Below are positions 16,640 to 24,924 of a stretch of DNA of 64,000 nucleotides, piece by piece (position 1 is the stretch's first letter; every line of letters begins with the position of its first letter). The translations under genes were made by a program, and so were the position numbers. The notes beneath the pieces were generated by a model. It saw nothing but the letters and a program-made list of their open reading frames with translations, was not told the origin of the DNA and did not search any database. The DNA comes from CAZSSH01 sp964609825 (GTDB taxonomy: Bacteria; Verrucomicrobiota; Lentisphaeria; Victivallales; Victivallaceae): assembly GCA_964609825.1 (NCBI GenBank), contig CAZSSH010000005.1, positions 186,001-250,000 on the forward strand, read 5' to 3'.

Positions 16640-17221
16640 TTATTGCGGCGGTTTTCCCTGCCAGCGAAAGACTTCATCCGTCTCGATTTTGAGCAAATCC
16701 AGCAACCGCCCGACGCTTTGGCGGACGATGTCCTCGATGGTCGCCGGGCGCGCATACATGGAGGGCACCGGCGGCGCGATTACGGCCCCCATTTCGGCGA
16801 GGCTGGTCAAGGAGCGCAAGTGCCCCAAGTGAAGCGGCGTTTCGCGGATGGCCAGGACCAGCGGCCGGCGTTCCTTGAGGGTCACATCGGCGGCGCGGCT
16901 CAGGAGTGAGCTCGTGACTCCGCTCGCGATCTCGGACATTGTCCGCATCGAGCAGGGGACCACAATCATCCCGGCGGTGCGAAACGAGCCGGAGGAGATG
17001 GCGGCGGCAATGTCTTCGGGTTGATAGACAAAATCCGCGAGTTCGGAGACTTGGGCCGCGGTTAAATTGGTCTCCATCGGGATCACTTGTGATGCGGCGC
17101 GCGAGATCACCAAATGGGTCTCGACACCGGATAATTTGAGTTCTTCCAACAATTTAACGGCATAAATGCTGCCCGAGGCGCCGGTGATGCCGACGACAAT
17201 TCTTACGGGGGTGTTTGACAT
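16640..17221 (-). CDS. ubiX: UbiX-family flavin prenyltransferase
   Basis: 193 aa, the standard size. UbiX joins dimethylallyl phosphate to reduced FMN to make prenylated FMN, the cofactor of UbiD decarboxylases. Motifs: IVVGITGASGSIYAVKLLEE at the N-terminus, LVISRAASQVI, the central GMIVVPCSMRTMSEIASG and the C-terminal RETPLHLGHLRSLTSLAEMG followed by PPVPSMYARP. The start at 17221 has AAGGAG with a 5-nt spacer. It ends a minus-strand operon of ubiD-type gene, lpdD-like gene, ubiD-type gene and ubiX. The gap to the preceding decarboxylase is 17 nt, so cofactor and enzyme supply are likely coordinated. Confidence 0.95.
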   Translation of the reverse strand: MSNTPVRIVVGITGASGSIYAVKLLEELKLSGVETHLVISRAASQVIPMETNLTAAQVSELADFVYQPEDIAAAISSGSFRTAGMIVVPCSMRTMSEIASGVTSSLLSRAADVTLKERRPLVLAIRETPLHLGHLRSLTSLAEMGAVIAPPVPSMYARPATIEDIVRQSVGRLLDLLKIETDEVFRWQGKPPQ

Positions 17222-17238
17222 AATAACTCCTTGCCGGG

Positions 17239-18876
17239 TCAAAATTTTTGTGCCTGCTCAATGCTGATAAAGGTCTGCGGCTCGTTCATGGGCCGGGTCG
17301 CGGCGGCCGAGCGTTTGCCGTTGGCCTGCCAGTCGCCAACTGTGGCGCGTCGGGCGCACTCGTCCCAAGCGTCGCACCACAACCCCAAAGAGTAGCCGAA
17401 CCATGGCGCTTGCGGCGTCAGACGCGGCAACTTGAGCTCCTCCCATATCTTGCGGGCGTTGTCCATAAACTCTTTTTTGGGCAGCGCCAACGGCGGCATA
17501 TCGCACTTGAGCGTGGCATCGATAAACATGGTTGACTCGATTGCCGGGCCGTCGGTATGGGGAGCGTGGCCGGGCGAACGGTAGGGGGTGATGTGCACAT
17601 CCTCCACCGGGTTGCAGCGGTAGGCGATTGCCCAGAGGAGAGCGTCGGCATTCACGGGGTCGATGTCCTCGTTGACGGCGATGCAGATTTTGCCGACGGC
17701 CGGTTGCAGCGAGGAGACCCCGGCAAACATCCGCCAGATTTCGGTTTTGGGCATTTGGCGGTCCACCACCACGGTAACGACTTTGCGCAAATTGGTCAAC
17801 GGCTCATGCATGCAAACGCGCTTGACACCCTTGAAGCCGAGGGTGTCGCGGAGGTGCTCCAAGTACAATGGCTCGTAGGCGAGGCGCTTAATCACGCTCG
17901 ACTCCGAGGGGGTGACCTGTGAGATAATGGAGCTGATGACGGCGTGTTTGCGCCGGGTGATGGCGGTGACTTTGACGATAAAATTGTACTCCTCGACCTG
18001 GATATAGCCGTGCGATTCGCCGAAGGGCCCCTCGGGCTCCATGTTTTCCAGATCGATCAAGCCCTCAATCACCACATTGGCCTCCGCCGGGACCAGCAAA
18101 TCCGAGGTGACGCATTTGACCACACGGATGGGCTCGCCCGCCAAGGCTCCCGCCACCGTCAATTCATCGACATCAATGGGCAGTTTTTGCGGGCCGGTGT
18201 ACTCGACCACGGGCGGCGCCCCGAGGACAATGGCGACCGGCATCGGCTGCTTGAGCTCACGGTAACGTTTCCAATGGACGTAGGCCCCCGCAAGCGTGGC
18301 TTTTTCGGTCATCACGCAAAGTCGGTCGGGGGCCTTGAGGTTGCCGCGGTAAATTCCCATATTTTGGATGCCGTTGTCGGGGTTGCGGGTAATCCACAAT
18401 CCGGCGGTGAAATAAGGCGCGGTGTCAAACCCCGGCGTCGAAACCGGGATCGGGAGGGCCGCCAGCCCTTTTTCGGGGGCGGTGATTTCGTCGCCGGTCA
18501 AAATGACCTCCTGACACACTGCCTCGGTCACCGTTTGAGTCGGGATGGGGTTGGCGATCGCATGCAGCCAGCGTTTGCCGATGTCCGCTTGCAAACAATT
18601 CATCCCGATGCTGTAAATGGCGGGGTTGGACGACAAGGCGCCGACCGCCACCTCAAAATCGGGGTAGGTGCGGTTTTTGCTGTCGGTGACGTTGGTAAAG
18701 ACAAAACCCTTGCGCTCCTCTTCGCGGAGGCCGCCGCAAAACTGCCAGCGGACAAGGGGGTGCATCTCGGTATCTTTGTTGATCGGGCGGTCCACCCGGC
18801 AAAGCAGACCGGCGCGGTCGAGCTCGGCGAGGTGCTCTTGCAAGTCGCGGTAGGCGCGTTGATTAAGATTTGGCAT
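17239..18876 (-). CDS. UbiD-family prenylated-FMN decarboxylase (copy 1)
   Basis: 545 aa. By comparison with ferulic acid decarboxylase, the metal/cofactor residues N172, H201 (in YVHWKRY) and E271 (in NVVIEGLID) and the catalytic R177, E282 and E287 (NMGIYRGN and EPEGPFGESHGY) are all present. It is therefore expected to be an active, reversible (de)carboxylase of an aromatic or alpha,beta-unsaturated acid. The company of an LpdD-like gene points to phenolic acids such as gallate or protocatechuate (inference). The start at 18876 has GGAG 7 nt upstream and overlaps the end of the lpdD-like gene by 14 nt. About 20 in-frame residues upstream of it are not supported by a ribosome site. Confidence 0.9.
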   Translation of the reverse strand: MPNLNQRAYRDLQEHLAELDRAGLLCRVDRPINKDTEMHPLVRWQFCGGLREEERKGFVFTNVTDSKNRTYPDFEVAVGALSSNPAIYSIGMNCLQADIGKRWLHAIANPIPTQTVTEAVCQEVILTGDEITAPEKGLAALPIPVSTPGFDTAPYFTAGLWITRNPDNGIQNMGIYRGNLKAPDRLCVMTEKATLAGAYVHWKRYRELKQPMPVAIVLGAPPVVEYTGPQKLPIDVDELTVAGALAGEPIRVVKCVTSDLLVPAEANVVIEGLIDLENMEPEGPFGESHGYIQVEEYNFIVKVTAITRRKHAVISSIISQVTPSESSVIKRLAYEPLYLEHLRDTLGFKGVKRVCMHEPLTNLRKVVTVVVDRQMPKTEIWRMFAGVSSLQPAVGKICIAVNEDIDPVNADALLWAIAYRCNPVEDVHITPYRSPGHAPHTDGPAIESTMFIDATLKCDMPPLALPKKEFMDNARKIWEELKLPRLTPQAPWFGYSLGLWCDAWDECARRATVGDWQANGKRSAAATRPMNEPQTFISIEQAQKF

Positions 18877-19288
18877 CAAAATTCTCCATATTGATCGGCA
18901 AATTGGCTTTGACGGCGGCAATCACCGCCTGGGTCAATAATTCACTGTTTTTGAGGACGGCTTGGATGCCTTGCGGTGTAATGTTGTCCCAGTGCATCCC
19001 TGCCGAGACGACGACGTTGCCGCCGAGGGCTTTGGCGAGCGCCAACGCCGTATGTCTGGCGATTTCGTCCTCTTTGTGGCCGGGAAGCGTGATGACCGAG
19101 GCGGAGTATGCGGTGTGCTCCGGCTGATTGACTCCGGGCGTGCTGCAGGCCGCCGCCACCGCGCCGACGTGCGGCTGGTCGCCGCCGGTGATGACGACGA
19201 CCCAGTCCGCGCCGGTCGGGGCGATCAGGGCGGAGAGACGGTACTTGCCGCTCCCGCCGGTGACGCCAAAAGTCTCGGGTTGGCGCAT
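18863..19288 (-). CDS. LpdD-like protein of hydroxyarylic acid decarboxylases
   Basis: 141 aa. The protein has a regular alpha/beta pattern with DWVVVITGGDQPHVGAVAAA, a run of small residues SASVITLPGHKEDEIARHTA, and GGNVVVSAGMHWDNITPQGI. This matches the LpdD/VdcD 'subunit D' family, now regarded as a prenylated-flavin chaperone-like domain that accompanies UbiD-type hydroxybenzoate decarboxylases. It has no signal peptide or membrane helix. The gene is squeezed between two ubiD-family genes: its start overlaps the upstream stop by 1 nt and its end overlaps the downstream start by 14 nt, which predicts tight translational coupling. Confidence 0.8.
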   Translation of the reverse strand: MRQPETFGVTGGSGKYRLSALIAPTGADWVVVITGGDQPHVGAVAAACSTPGVNQPEHTAYSASVITLPGHKEDEIARHTALALAKALGGNVVVSAGMHWDNITPQGIQAVLKNSELLTQAVIAAVKANLPINMENFDAKS

Positions 19289-21054
19289 TATTGATCCGTC
19301 CCGAAGTCATCGACACAGGGGAATCCCTCCGGGTACTCGACGCTTAAGGTATCCTCGTCAAATTTGACCGTGCCGTTGCGCGGCACCCCGGCGGTCGGGC
19401 CGCCGACGCTGTCGGTGGCTACCAGTTTGGCGGTGCGCAAGCCGTTGAGGAGCCATTTGCCTGCCACCGCGCGCTCGGCGCATGCGTCCCACTCGTCGCT
19501 CCAGTCGCCGAGGCTGTAGCCGAACCACTTGCGCACCGGGCGGATGGGCGGCAGTCCGGCCTTGGCCCACAGCTCTTTGGCCTCTTCCATGTATTGCTTT
19601 TTGGGCAGTGACACCGGGGGCATCGGGTATTTGATGGTGGCGTCGATCAAAATTTGCGACTCCCACTCGCGGCCGCCGCGCAGCTTGGGCGCGTGTCCGT
19701 TGGCCTGATAATCGCAAATCTGGATATCGGTGGTCGGGTTGCAGCGGTAGGCGACCGCCCACATGATTTCCTCCATGCTGTCGGGGTCGATGTCCTCATC
19801 CACGGCGACGGTGATTTTGCCGACCGAGCGCATCATTACGGTAGAGGCGCGCATCGCCCGCCAGACCTCGGTGCGCGGCGTGTTGCGCGCCAAAACGATG
19901 GTGGTAAAGCGCGCCACCCCGATCAAATGGTCATACAAGACGACATCTTTGACGAAATCATTTTTGAGCGTCTTTTTGAGAAACTCGTACATTACTGCGT
20001 TGTAGCCCAAAGACTTGATGACGCCCGACTCCGACGGAGTCAATTGTGAAATCATCGAGGTGATGATCGCATGCTTTTGCCGGGTGATGGCGGTGAGATG
20101 GATACAGTGGTTGTACTCCTCGGTGGACATATAGCCGTGGGATTCGCCGAAGGGGGCCTCCATCTCCAACTCATTGGGGTCGAGCCAGCCCTCGATGACG
20201 ATGCTCGCGTCAGCGGGGACCATCAACGGTACGGTCTTGGCCTTGACCTGCCGCATCGGGGCTCCGGCCAAGCCGCCGGCAATGTCCATATCCTCAATAT
20301 CGTTGGGGGTTTTTTGCGGGCCGATGACTTGCACCGCGGGAGGTGCGCCGACGATCAAGGCAACCGGCATTTTTTCGCCGCGCTCCTTGTATTTGAGCCA
20401 ATTGCGGTGGGCGTCGCCGCCGGTTTGGATGAGCCACATCCCGTTCATTCGGTCGGCGGCTTTGACATTGACGCGGTTTTGCGAAAAATTTTGTCTCCCC
20501 GTGTCCAAATCCTTGGTTACCCACAACCCGGCGGAAAAATAAGGGGCGGTATCAAAACCGGGAGTGTTGTTGGGGATCGGCAGGGCGTCGAGCCCTTTGT
20601 TTTCGCCGATGATATCTTTGCCGGTGAGCACAATCTGGTGCACCGGGGCCTCCTCCGAGGGTATCTCGACGGCGGCAATCGGGTGGGCGACGGCCTGCTT
20701 CCACTTGGCGGCGACGCATTCGCGCAATTTTTTGCGGTCGATGGTGTCGGCGGTGACGTCAAACTCGCTGTCGAGCCCGAGGGCGACGGCGTAGATTTTT
20801 TCGTTGCCGGCGGTGGTGGCGACGCAGACATCGCAGTCGCCCTGATATTTGCGGCCGTTGCTGTCGGTGACGTTGGTAAAGTAAAAGCCCTTGCGGTCCT
20901 TGGCCTCAATGTTGGAGACGTAGCTCCAGCGGACCAAGGGGTGGAGATGGCGGTCCTTGTTGACCTCAATGTCTACGGTGTAGAGCAAACCGTATTTGTC
21001 AAGCCGCGCCAGATGTTCGTACAAATCGGGATACTTTCTTGCCAATGCCGCCAT
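19288..21054 (-). CDS. UbiD-family prenylated-FMN decarboxylase (copy 2)
   Basis: 588 aa, longer than usual for the family. It resembles copy 1 in its opening (YPDLYEHLARLDKYGLLYTVD) and throughout. The catalytic set is kept: R194, H216 (GGDAHRNWLKY), E288 (SIVIEGWLD), and E299 and E304 in EMEAPFGESHGY. The segment around R194 reads RQNFSQNRVNV instead of the usual NMGIYR, so the active-site lid may differ and its substrate may too. The start has GGAGG with a 6-nt spacer and is the first gene of the four-gene minus-strand operon, driven by the promoter at 21117-21144. Confidence 0.9.
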   Translation of the reverse strand: MAALARKYPDLYEHLARLDKYGLLYTVDIEVNKDRHLHPLVRWSYVSNIEAKDRKGFYFTNVTDSNGRKYQGDCDVCVATTAGNEKIYAVALGLDSEFDVTADTIDRKKLRECVAAKWKQAVAHPIAAVEIPSEEAPVHQIVLTGKDIIGENKGLDALPIPNNTPGFDTAPYFSAGLWVTKDLDTGRQNFSQNRVNVKAADRMNGMWLIQTGGDAHRNWLKYKERGEKMPVALIVGAPPAVQVIGPQKTPNDIEDMDIAGGLAGAPMRQVKAKTVPLMVPADASIVIEGWLDPNELEMEAPFGESHGYMSTEEYNHCIHLTAITRQKHAIITSMISQLTPSESGVIKSLGYNAVMYEFLKKTLKNDFVKDVVLYDHLIGVARFTTIVLARNTPRTEVWRAMRASTVMMRSVGKITVAVDEDIDPDSMEEIMWAVAYRCNPTTDIQICDYQANGHAPKLRGGREWESQILIDATIKYPMPPVSLPKKQYMEEAKELWAKAGLPPIRPVRKWFGYSLGDWSDEWDACAERAVAGKWLLNGLRTAKLVATDSVGGPTAGVPRNGTVKFDEDTLSVEYPEGFPCVDDFGTDQ

Positions 21055-21116
21055 GTTTCGCCTCCAAACTTAAAAAATCAGTTAATTTTGAGCCAAAATG
21101 CAGTGTACTTGCCGAT

Positions 21117-21144
21117 ACAGTAACACCGCCAATTTTAAAGTCAA
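21117..21144 (-). promoter_or_regulatory. Promoter of the ubiD-lpdD-ubiD-ubiX operon
   Basis: On the minus strand TTGACT, 16-nt spacer, TACTGT, about 62 nt upstream of the copy 2 start. It is divergent from the copy 3 promoter 84 nt away, so a shared regulator site between them is possible. Confidence 0.5.
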
Positions 21145-21227
21145 GCGGGCATCGGTTAAAATATTGATAATTTTTTAACGTATGTCACGTGCCATCAAAA
21201 ATTTTTGCATTATTTGAAATGGCCGGT

Positions 21228-21256
21228 TTGACAATATCTTTTTGTCATCGTATTGT
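21228..21256 (+). promoter_or_regulatory. Promoter of the divergent ubiD-family gene
   Basis: Consensus TTGACA, 17-nt spacer, TATTGT; the start codon at 21300 is 43 nt downstream of the -10. This excludes the more distal in-frame ATG at 21189 as the main start. Confidence 0.65.
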
Positions 21257-21299
21257 AATTGCGGACAACCGGGTTAAAACACCAATTGCGGAGGAAAAT

Positions 21300-22913
21300 A
21301 TGCGGCAGCAAAACATGACTGACTTCGTCCGGGATCTTGAGCAAATCGGCCAACTTGTCAGGATCAAAGAGCCTAAGCGCGTGGATGAGATCCCGGCTGT
21401 CATGGACAGCGTGCATGACAAAGCCGTGTTGATCGAAAAAGTCAAAGACTGCGAATTTCAGTTTTTATCCGGCGGGTATTGTACGCGTAAACAATACGCG
21501 TATGCCTTAAATTGCACCGAGCGCGAACTCGGGCCCAAGATTGCCGAACTCAATGTCAAACGCTTACCGCCGCAGCTTGTCGCGACCGCGCCCTGCAAAG
21601 AAGTCATCCTTAAGGGCGACGAAGTTGATTTGACCAAATTTCCGCTCTTTTTGTATCACCCCTATGATGGCCACGCATTCATTCAGGATGCGAGCGTGGT
21701 GTCGCGCGATTTGGAGACCAATTTGATCAATTGGGGGATTTACCGCTTTATGTACCGCTCCAAAAATGAAACCAACGTCGATATGCGCAACGACAGCCAC
21801 AACGGGCGCATTCAGGCCAAAAAATATCTCGACAAAGGCATCGACATGCCGATTGCGGTGGTCATCGGCGGGCCGACGCTGGACAAGATTGCCTCGATGT
21901 TTTCCTTTCCGGGCGTCGATGACTGGGATGTTTTGGGCGGTTTTTACGGGGAGTCGGCCAAGGTGGTCAAGTGCGAGACCAGCGATCTCACCGTCCCGGC
22001 CAATGCCGAAATCGTCATTGAGGGCCGGATGATGACCTCCGAGGGCTGGATTTATGACGAGGGGCCCTACGGCGAATACACCGGGACCTACGGCGGCGGA
22101 TTGCCCCGCAACTGCCGGTTTGTCGTTGATTGCATCACTTACCGCAAAGGGGGGATTTATCAGTATGCGACCATCGGCGGACTTCACCCCGGGCGCACCG
22201 ACTTAAATATCTTTAACCCGATCATCGAGGCGGATATTTACTCGGCCCTCAAGGCGGCGGGGATTCGGGTTTTGGATGTCTATGCCCCCGAGGGCGGCAG
22301 TCACAATATGGTATATGCGCGCATCCGCACCTCCGGGGGTGGCGACGCCAAGCAGACCTTGGGCTTGATGCTCACTTGCTCGCGGCAGTGGTTCCCCAAG
22401 TGGGCCTATGTTTTTGACGAGGACATCGACATTTACGATGACGAGCAAGTCAAATGGGCGATGTCGTGGCGCTTCAACCCCCAAATTGACCTTGTGATCA
22501 TCCCGCAGCTCAATATTTTGCCCTTGGATCCGATGGCACAAACCAATCACCCGCCGGTCAACACGGCCAAAATCGGAATCGATTGCACGGTGCCCTTGGT
22601 GGGCGACTTTGACCGCTTTTCGTTCGTCAAATCCACGGTCTCGGAGCCGCTGACCGGGGTCGCCGAAAACGCAAAAGTCTTGACCGAAGCCGAGCTCACC
22701 CGGCGCATGGCCGACTTTATCCGCCAACAGCCGCGAATGTGGCGCGATATTTTAGCCGAGTTTAAAGATCAGCCGTATCCCTTGGTCTACCGTGCTTTCG
22801 GCAATCTCCGGCCCCAGCTCGGGCGCGTCGCCGACTGCCGTCCGGATTATCCTTACACCTTTGCCGACACCTGTTTTGTCTACGAGCACAAAACCGAAGT
22901 CCGCAAGGATTAA
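21300..22913 (+). CDS. UbiD-family prenylated-FMN decarboxylase (copy 3, divergent)
   Basis: 537 aa. It opens MRQQNMTDFVRDLEQIGQLV and is more distant from copies 1 and 2 than they are from each other, closer in layout to classical UbiD. Cofactor and catalytic residues are present: N144 and R149 (INWGIYRF), H167 (NDSHNGRIQ), E241 (EIVIEGRMM), E254 and E259 (DEGPYGEYTG). The ATG at 21300 has GGAGG with a 5-nt spacer. It is transcribed away from the four-gene decarboxylase operon and has its own strong promoter, so it may be expressed independently while sharing UbiX. Its stop overlaps the pseudouridine synthase stop by 4 nt. Confidence 0.9.
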   Translation: MRQQNMTDFVRDLEQIGQLVRIKEPKRVDEIPAVMDSVHDKAVLIEKVKDCEFQFLSGGYCTRKQYAYALNCTERELGPKIAELNVKRLPPQLVATAPCKEVILKGDEVDLTKFPLFLYHPYDGHAFIQDASVVSRDLETNLINWGIYRFMYRSKNETNVDMRNDSHNGRIQAKKYLDKGIDMPIAVVIGGPTLDKIASMFSFPGVDDWDVLGGFYGESAKVVKCETSDLTVPANAEIVIEGRMMTSEGWIYDEGPYGEYTGTYGGGLPRNCRFVVDCITYRKGGIYQYATIGGLHPGRTDLNIFNPIIEADIYSALKAAGIRVLDVYAPEGGSHNMVYARIRTSGGGDAKQTLGLMLTCSRQWFPKWAYVFDEDIDIYDDEQVKWAMSWRFNPQIDLVIIPQLNILPLDPMAQTNHPPVNTAKIGIDCTVPLVGDFDRFSFVKSTVSEPLTGVAENAKVLTEAELTRRMADFIRQQPRMWRDILAEFKDQPYPLVYRAFGNLRPQLGRVADCRPDYPYTFADTCFVYEHKTEVRKD

Positions 22914-23848
22914 AGCAATTTAAAATCGACCGGCGACTCGCAGCAGATGACTTTGCCGGTCACCGGGTGGACAAACGAGAGCTTGGCCGAGTGCAAAGCC
23001 TGACGGTTGAGGCGCAAGGTTTGCCGGTCGGCCGCCGACAACGTTTGCGTCTTGATTTTGTGAAACAATTGCTCGTCGGGACCGTAAAGTTTGTCTCCGA
23101 CCACCGGGTAGCCGAGCGAGTACAAAGTCGCCCGGATTTGGTGTTGCCGCCCGGTGTGCAAAATTGCCCGTACCAAGGTCATATCGGGCTCCACTTTTTT
23201 CTCAAACATTAACTCGGTGTCGGCGGACTCGGCGTCATTTGACGGCGAACCGTTCAAAATAAAGCGTTTCTTTTTGGCGACGGTGCTGGCCGTATCCCGT
23301 ACTAAAATGCCGCGCGCCCGGAGACTTCCGGTGAAATTGCCCCAAACCAGCGCCAGATACTCCTTATGTACGGGGAAAACTTTGGGGTCCATCTTTGCCG
23401 CAGTTTCGGCATTGCGCGCGGCAAGCAGCAAGCCGGAGGTTTCGCGGTCGAGGCGGTTAACAAAGTAAACCGGGCCGTATTTGCTCCCGGCCAAGTGCCA
23501 GAGGGTGTGGCGAAAAAAGGGCCCGGTCGGGTGGACACAGAGATGGGCGGGCTTGTCAATGACGAGGAGATGCTCATCTTCGTAAGCGATCCGGTAATTG
23601 AGATCGGCCGCCGGTTCCGCGGTTTCTCCGGGGTAGAAACTCACCCGGTCATGCTCTTTGAGGACGGTTTCCGGGGCGGCGCTTTGCCCGTTGACCTCGA
23701 CTTGCCGCTCAAGTATCGCGTTATACCAGCCGTCGCGGTCGTGACGCGGATAACGGCGGCACAAGTAATCCAGCAAGCAAAGACCCGCCTCATTATGCAG
23801 CACATGGCTGTAAAGCTGTCGGCGGGTCAGTCGGTCGGCAAAATCCAT
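22910..23848 (-). CDS. RluA-family RNA pseudouridine synthase
   Basis: 312 aa. The N-terminal S4-like region (CLLDYLCRRYPRHDRDGWYN, then VEVNGQSA) precedes the catalytic domain. The core motif with the catalytic aspartate is FVNRLDRETSGLLLAARN, and the late strands read ILHTGRQHQIRATLYSLGYP and VGDKLYGPDEQLF. The enzyme isomerises uridine in rRNA or tRNA; the exact target (RluA, RluC, RluD or TruC type) cannot be told. It begins 3 nt after the SPFH gene stop on the same strand, so the two may be co-transcribed. Confidence 0.9.
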   Translation of the reverse strand: MDFADRLTRRQLYSHVLHNEAGLCLLDYLCRRYPRHDRDGWYNAILERQVEVNGQSAAPETVLKEHDRVSFYPGETAEPAADLNYRIAYEDEHLLVIDKPAHLCVHPTGPFFRHTLWHLAGSKYGPVYFVNRLDRETSGLLLAARNAETAAKMDPKVFPVHKEYLALVWGNFTGSLRARGILVRDTASTVAKKKRFILNGSPSNDAESADTELMFEKKVEPDMTLVRAILHTGRQHQIRATLYSLGYPVVGDKLYGPDEQLFHKIKTQTLSAADRQTLRLNRQALHSAKLSFVHPVTGKVICCESPVDFKLL

Positions 23849-23851
23849 CGC

Positions 23852-24748
23852 TTAATTCTTTTTGAGGGCGTCCGCCACCTTTTGCAAGGCGACGTTGAGC
23901 TCGGTCGGGAAAAGAATCACGGTGTTGGAGGTCGATGCGCCGAGTCCGTCAATGGTTTGCAGCGTCCGGAGCATCATCGCCCCTTCGGTGCTGGCCATGA
24001 TGGCGGCCGCTGCGGCAAGGTTGTCGGCGGCGATTTTGTCGCCCTCGGCCTTGGTGATGGTGGCGCGTTTTTCGCGCTCGGCGGAGGCCTGACGGCTCAT
24101 GATGCGCTTTAAGTCCTCCGGCATCTCAATGTCCTGCAAACGGATGGAGTCAAGCTTGAGCCCCCAGTCGGTGATGTGTTTGTCGACGATTTCGCCGATG
24201 CTCGCTTGAATGTGTTCGCGCTCGGAGAGCAATTGATCGAGTGCCAGATTGCCGATCACATCGCGCAGCGCCGACTGGGCGTATTGGGCGACGGCAAAGC
24301 GGAAGTTTTGGACGCTCACCACCGCTTTTTCGGGATCGCAAACTTTAAAGAAGAGGACGCCGTCCACCGCCGCCGGGACATTGTCGCGGGTGATGACCTG
24401 CTGGCTGGGGATGTTGAGCGTCAATAACCGTTGATCGATAAAAATTGCCGCTTCGACAAAAGGTACGACGTAAAATACGCCGGGGCCGGTGATTTCCTTA
24501 AAGCGCCCGAATTTAAGCACGACCGCGCGCTCCCACTGGGCGGCGACTCGGATGCCCGAGACAATGATGAAGTAAACGATTGCCGCCAAAATATAAGTGC
24601 CGACGACAAAAGCGCCCGGCATTTTCCAGTAATTTTGTGCCAAAATCACCAGTGCCGCCACGATGGTCGGGATCAGAAAAGCCGCCGCGCGCAGCGGGGT
24701 GCCCAGCGAAATGTGACCGGTAGTCGACGAAGCATAGTCTTTAAGCAT
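23852..24748 (-). CDS. SPFH (slipin/stomatin-like) membrane protein
   Basis: 298 aa. Two membrane helices (LRAAAFLIPTIVAALVILA and FVVGTYILAAIVYFIIVSGI) precede a band-7/SPFH domain with AVVLKFGRFKEITGPGVFYV, SQQVITRDNVPAAVDGVLFF and ALRDVIGNLALDQLLSER. The C-terminal part is alanine-rich coiled coil (RQASAEREKRATITKAEGDK). SPFH proteins form membrane-associated oligomers that organise membrane domains and often control FtsH-type proteases. No NfeD partner is adjacent. The start at 24748 has AGGAGG 8 nt upstream. Confidence 0.88.
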   Translation of the reverse strand: MLKDYASSTTGHISLGTPLRAAAFLIPTIVAALVILAQNYWKMPGAFVVGTYILAAIVYFIIVSGIRVAAQWERAVVLKFGRFKEITGPGVFYVVPFVEAAIFIDQRLLTLNIPSQQVITRDNVPAAVDGVLFFKVCDPEKAVVSVQNFRFAVAQYAQSALRDVIGNLALDQLLSEREHIQASIGEIVDKHITDWGLKLDSIRLQDIEMPEDLKRIMSRQASAEREKRATITKAEGDKIAADNLAAAAAIMASTEGAMMLRTLQTIDGLGASTSNTVILFPTELNVALQKVADALKKN

Positions 24749-24792
24749 GATGAAATCCTCCTGAATTTGGGATTTATACTGACACTTTGTTT

Positions 24793-24820
24793 ACTATAAT
24801 ATAGGTTTTTGACAATACAA
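24793..24820 (-). promoter_or_regulatory. Candidate promoter of the SPFH gene
   Basis: On the minus strand TTGTAT, 16-nt spacer, TATAGT, 45 nt before the start codon. Confidence 0.42.
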
Positions 24821-24924
24821 ATTTTTTTAGTCGCTTTTGCAGTTATTTTTGCCTCTGGAGTGTTGCAATCAAGGATCGGGTATGATATTTTAAAGCGGAG
24901 TAACCTTAATGAGGTCGTTAAATT

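Noticed and set aside
20071..21123. A 350-codon plus-strand frame opposite the second ubiD-family gene
   Set aside because: Antisense shadow of a gene with intact catalytic residues.
21189..21299. Longer start for the divergent ubiD-family gene at 21189
   Set aside because: It lies upstream of the TTGACA/TATTGT promoter and has no ribosome site; 21300 follows GGAGG.
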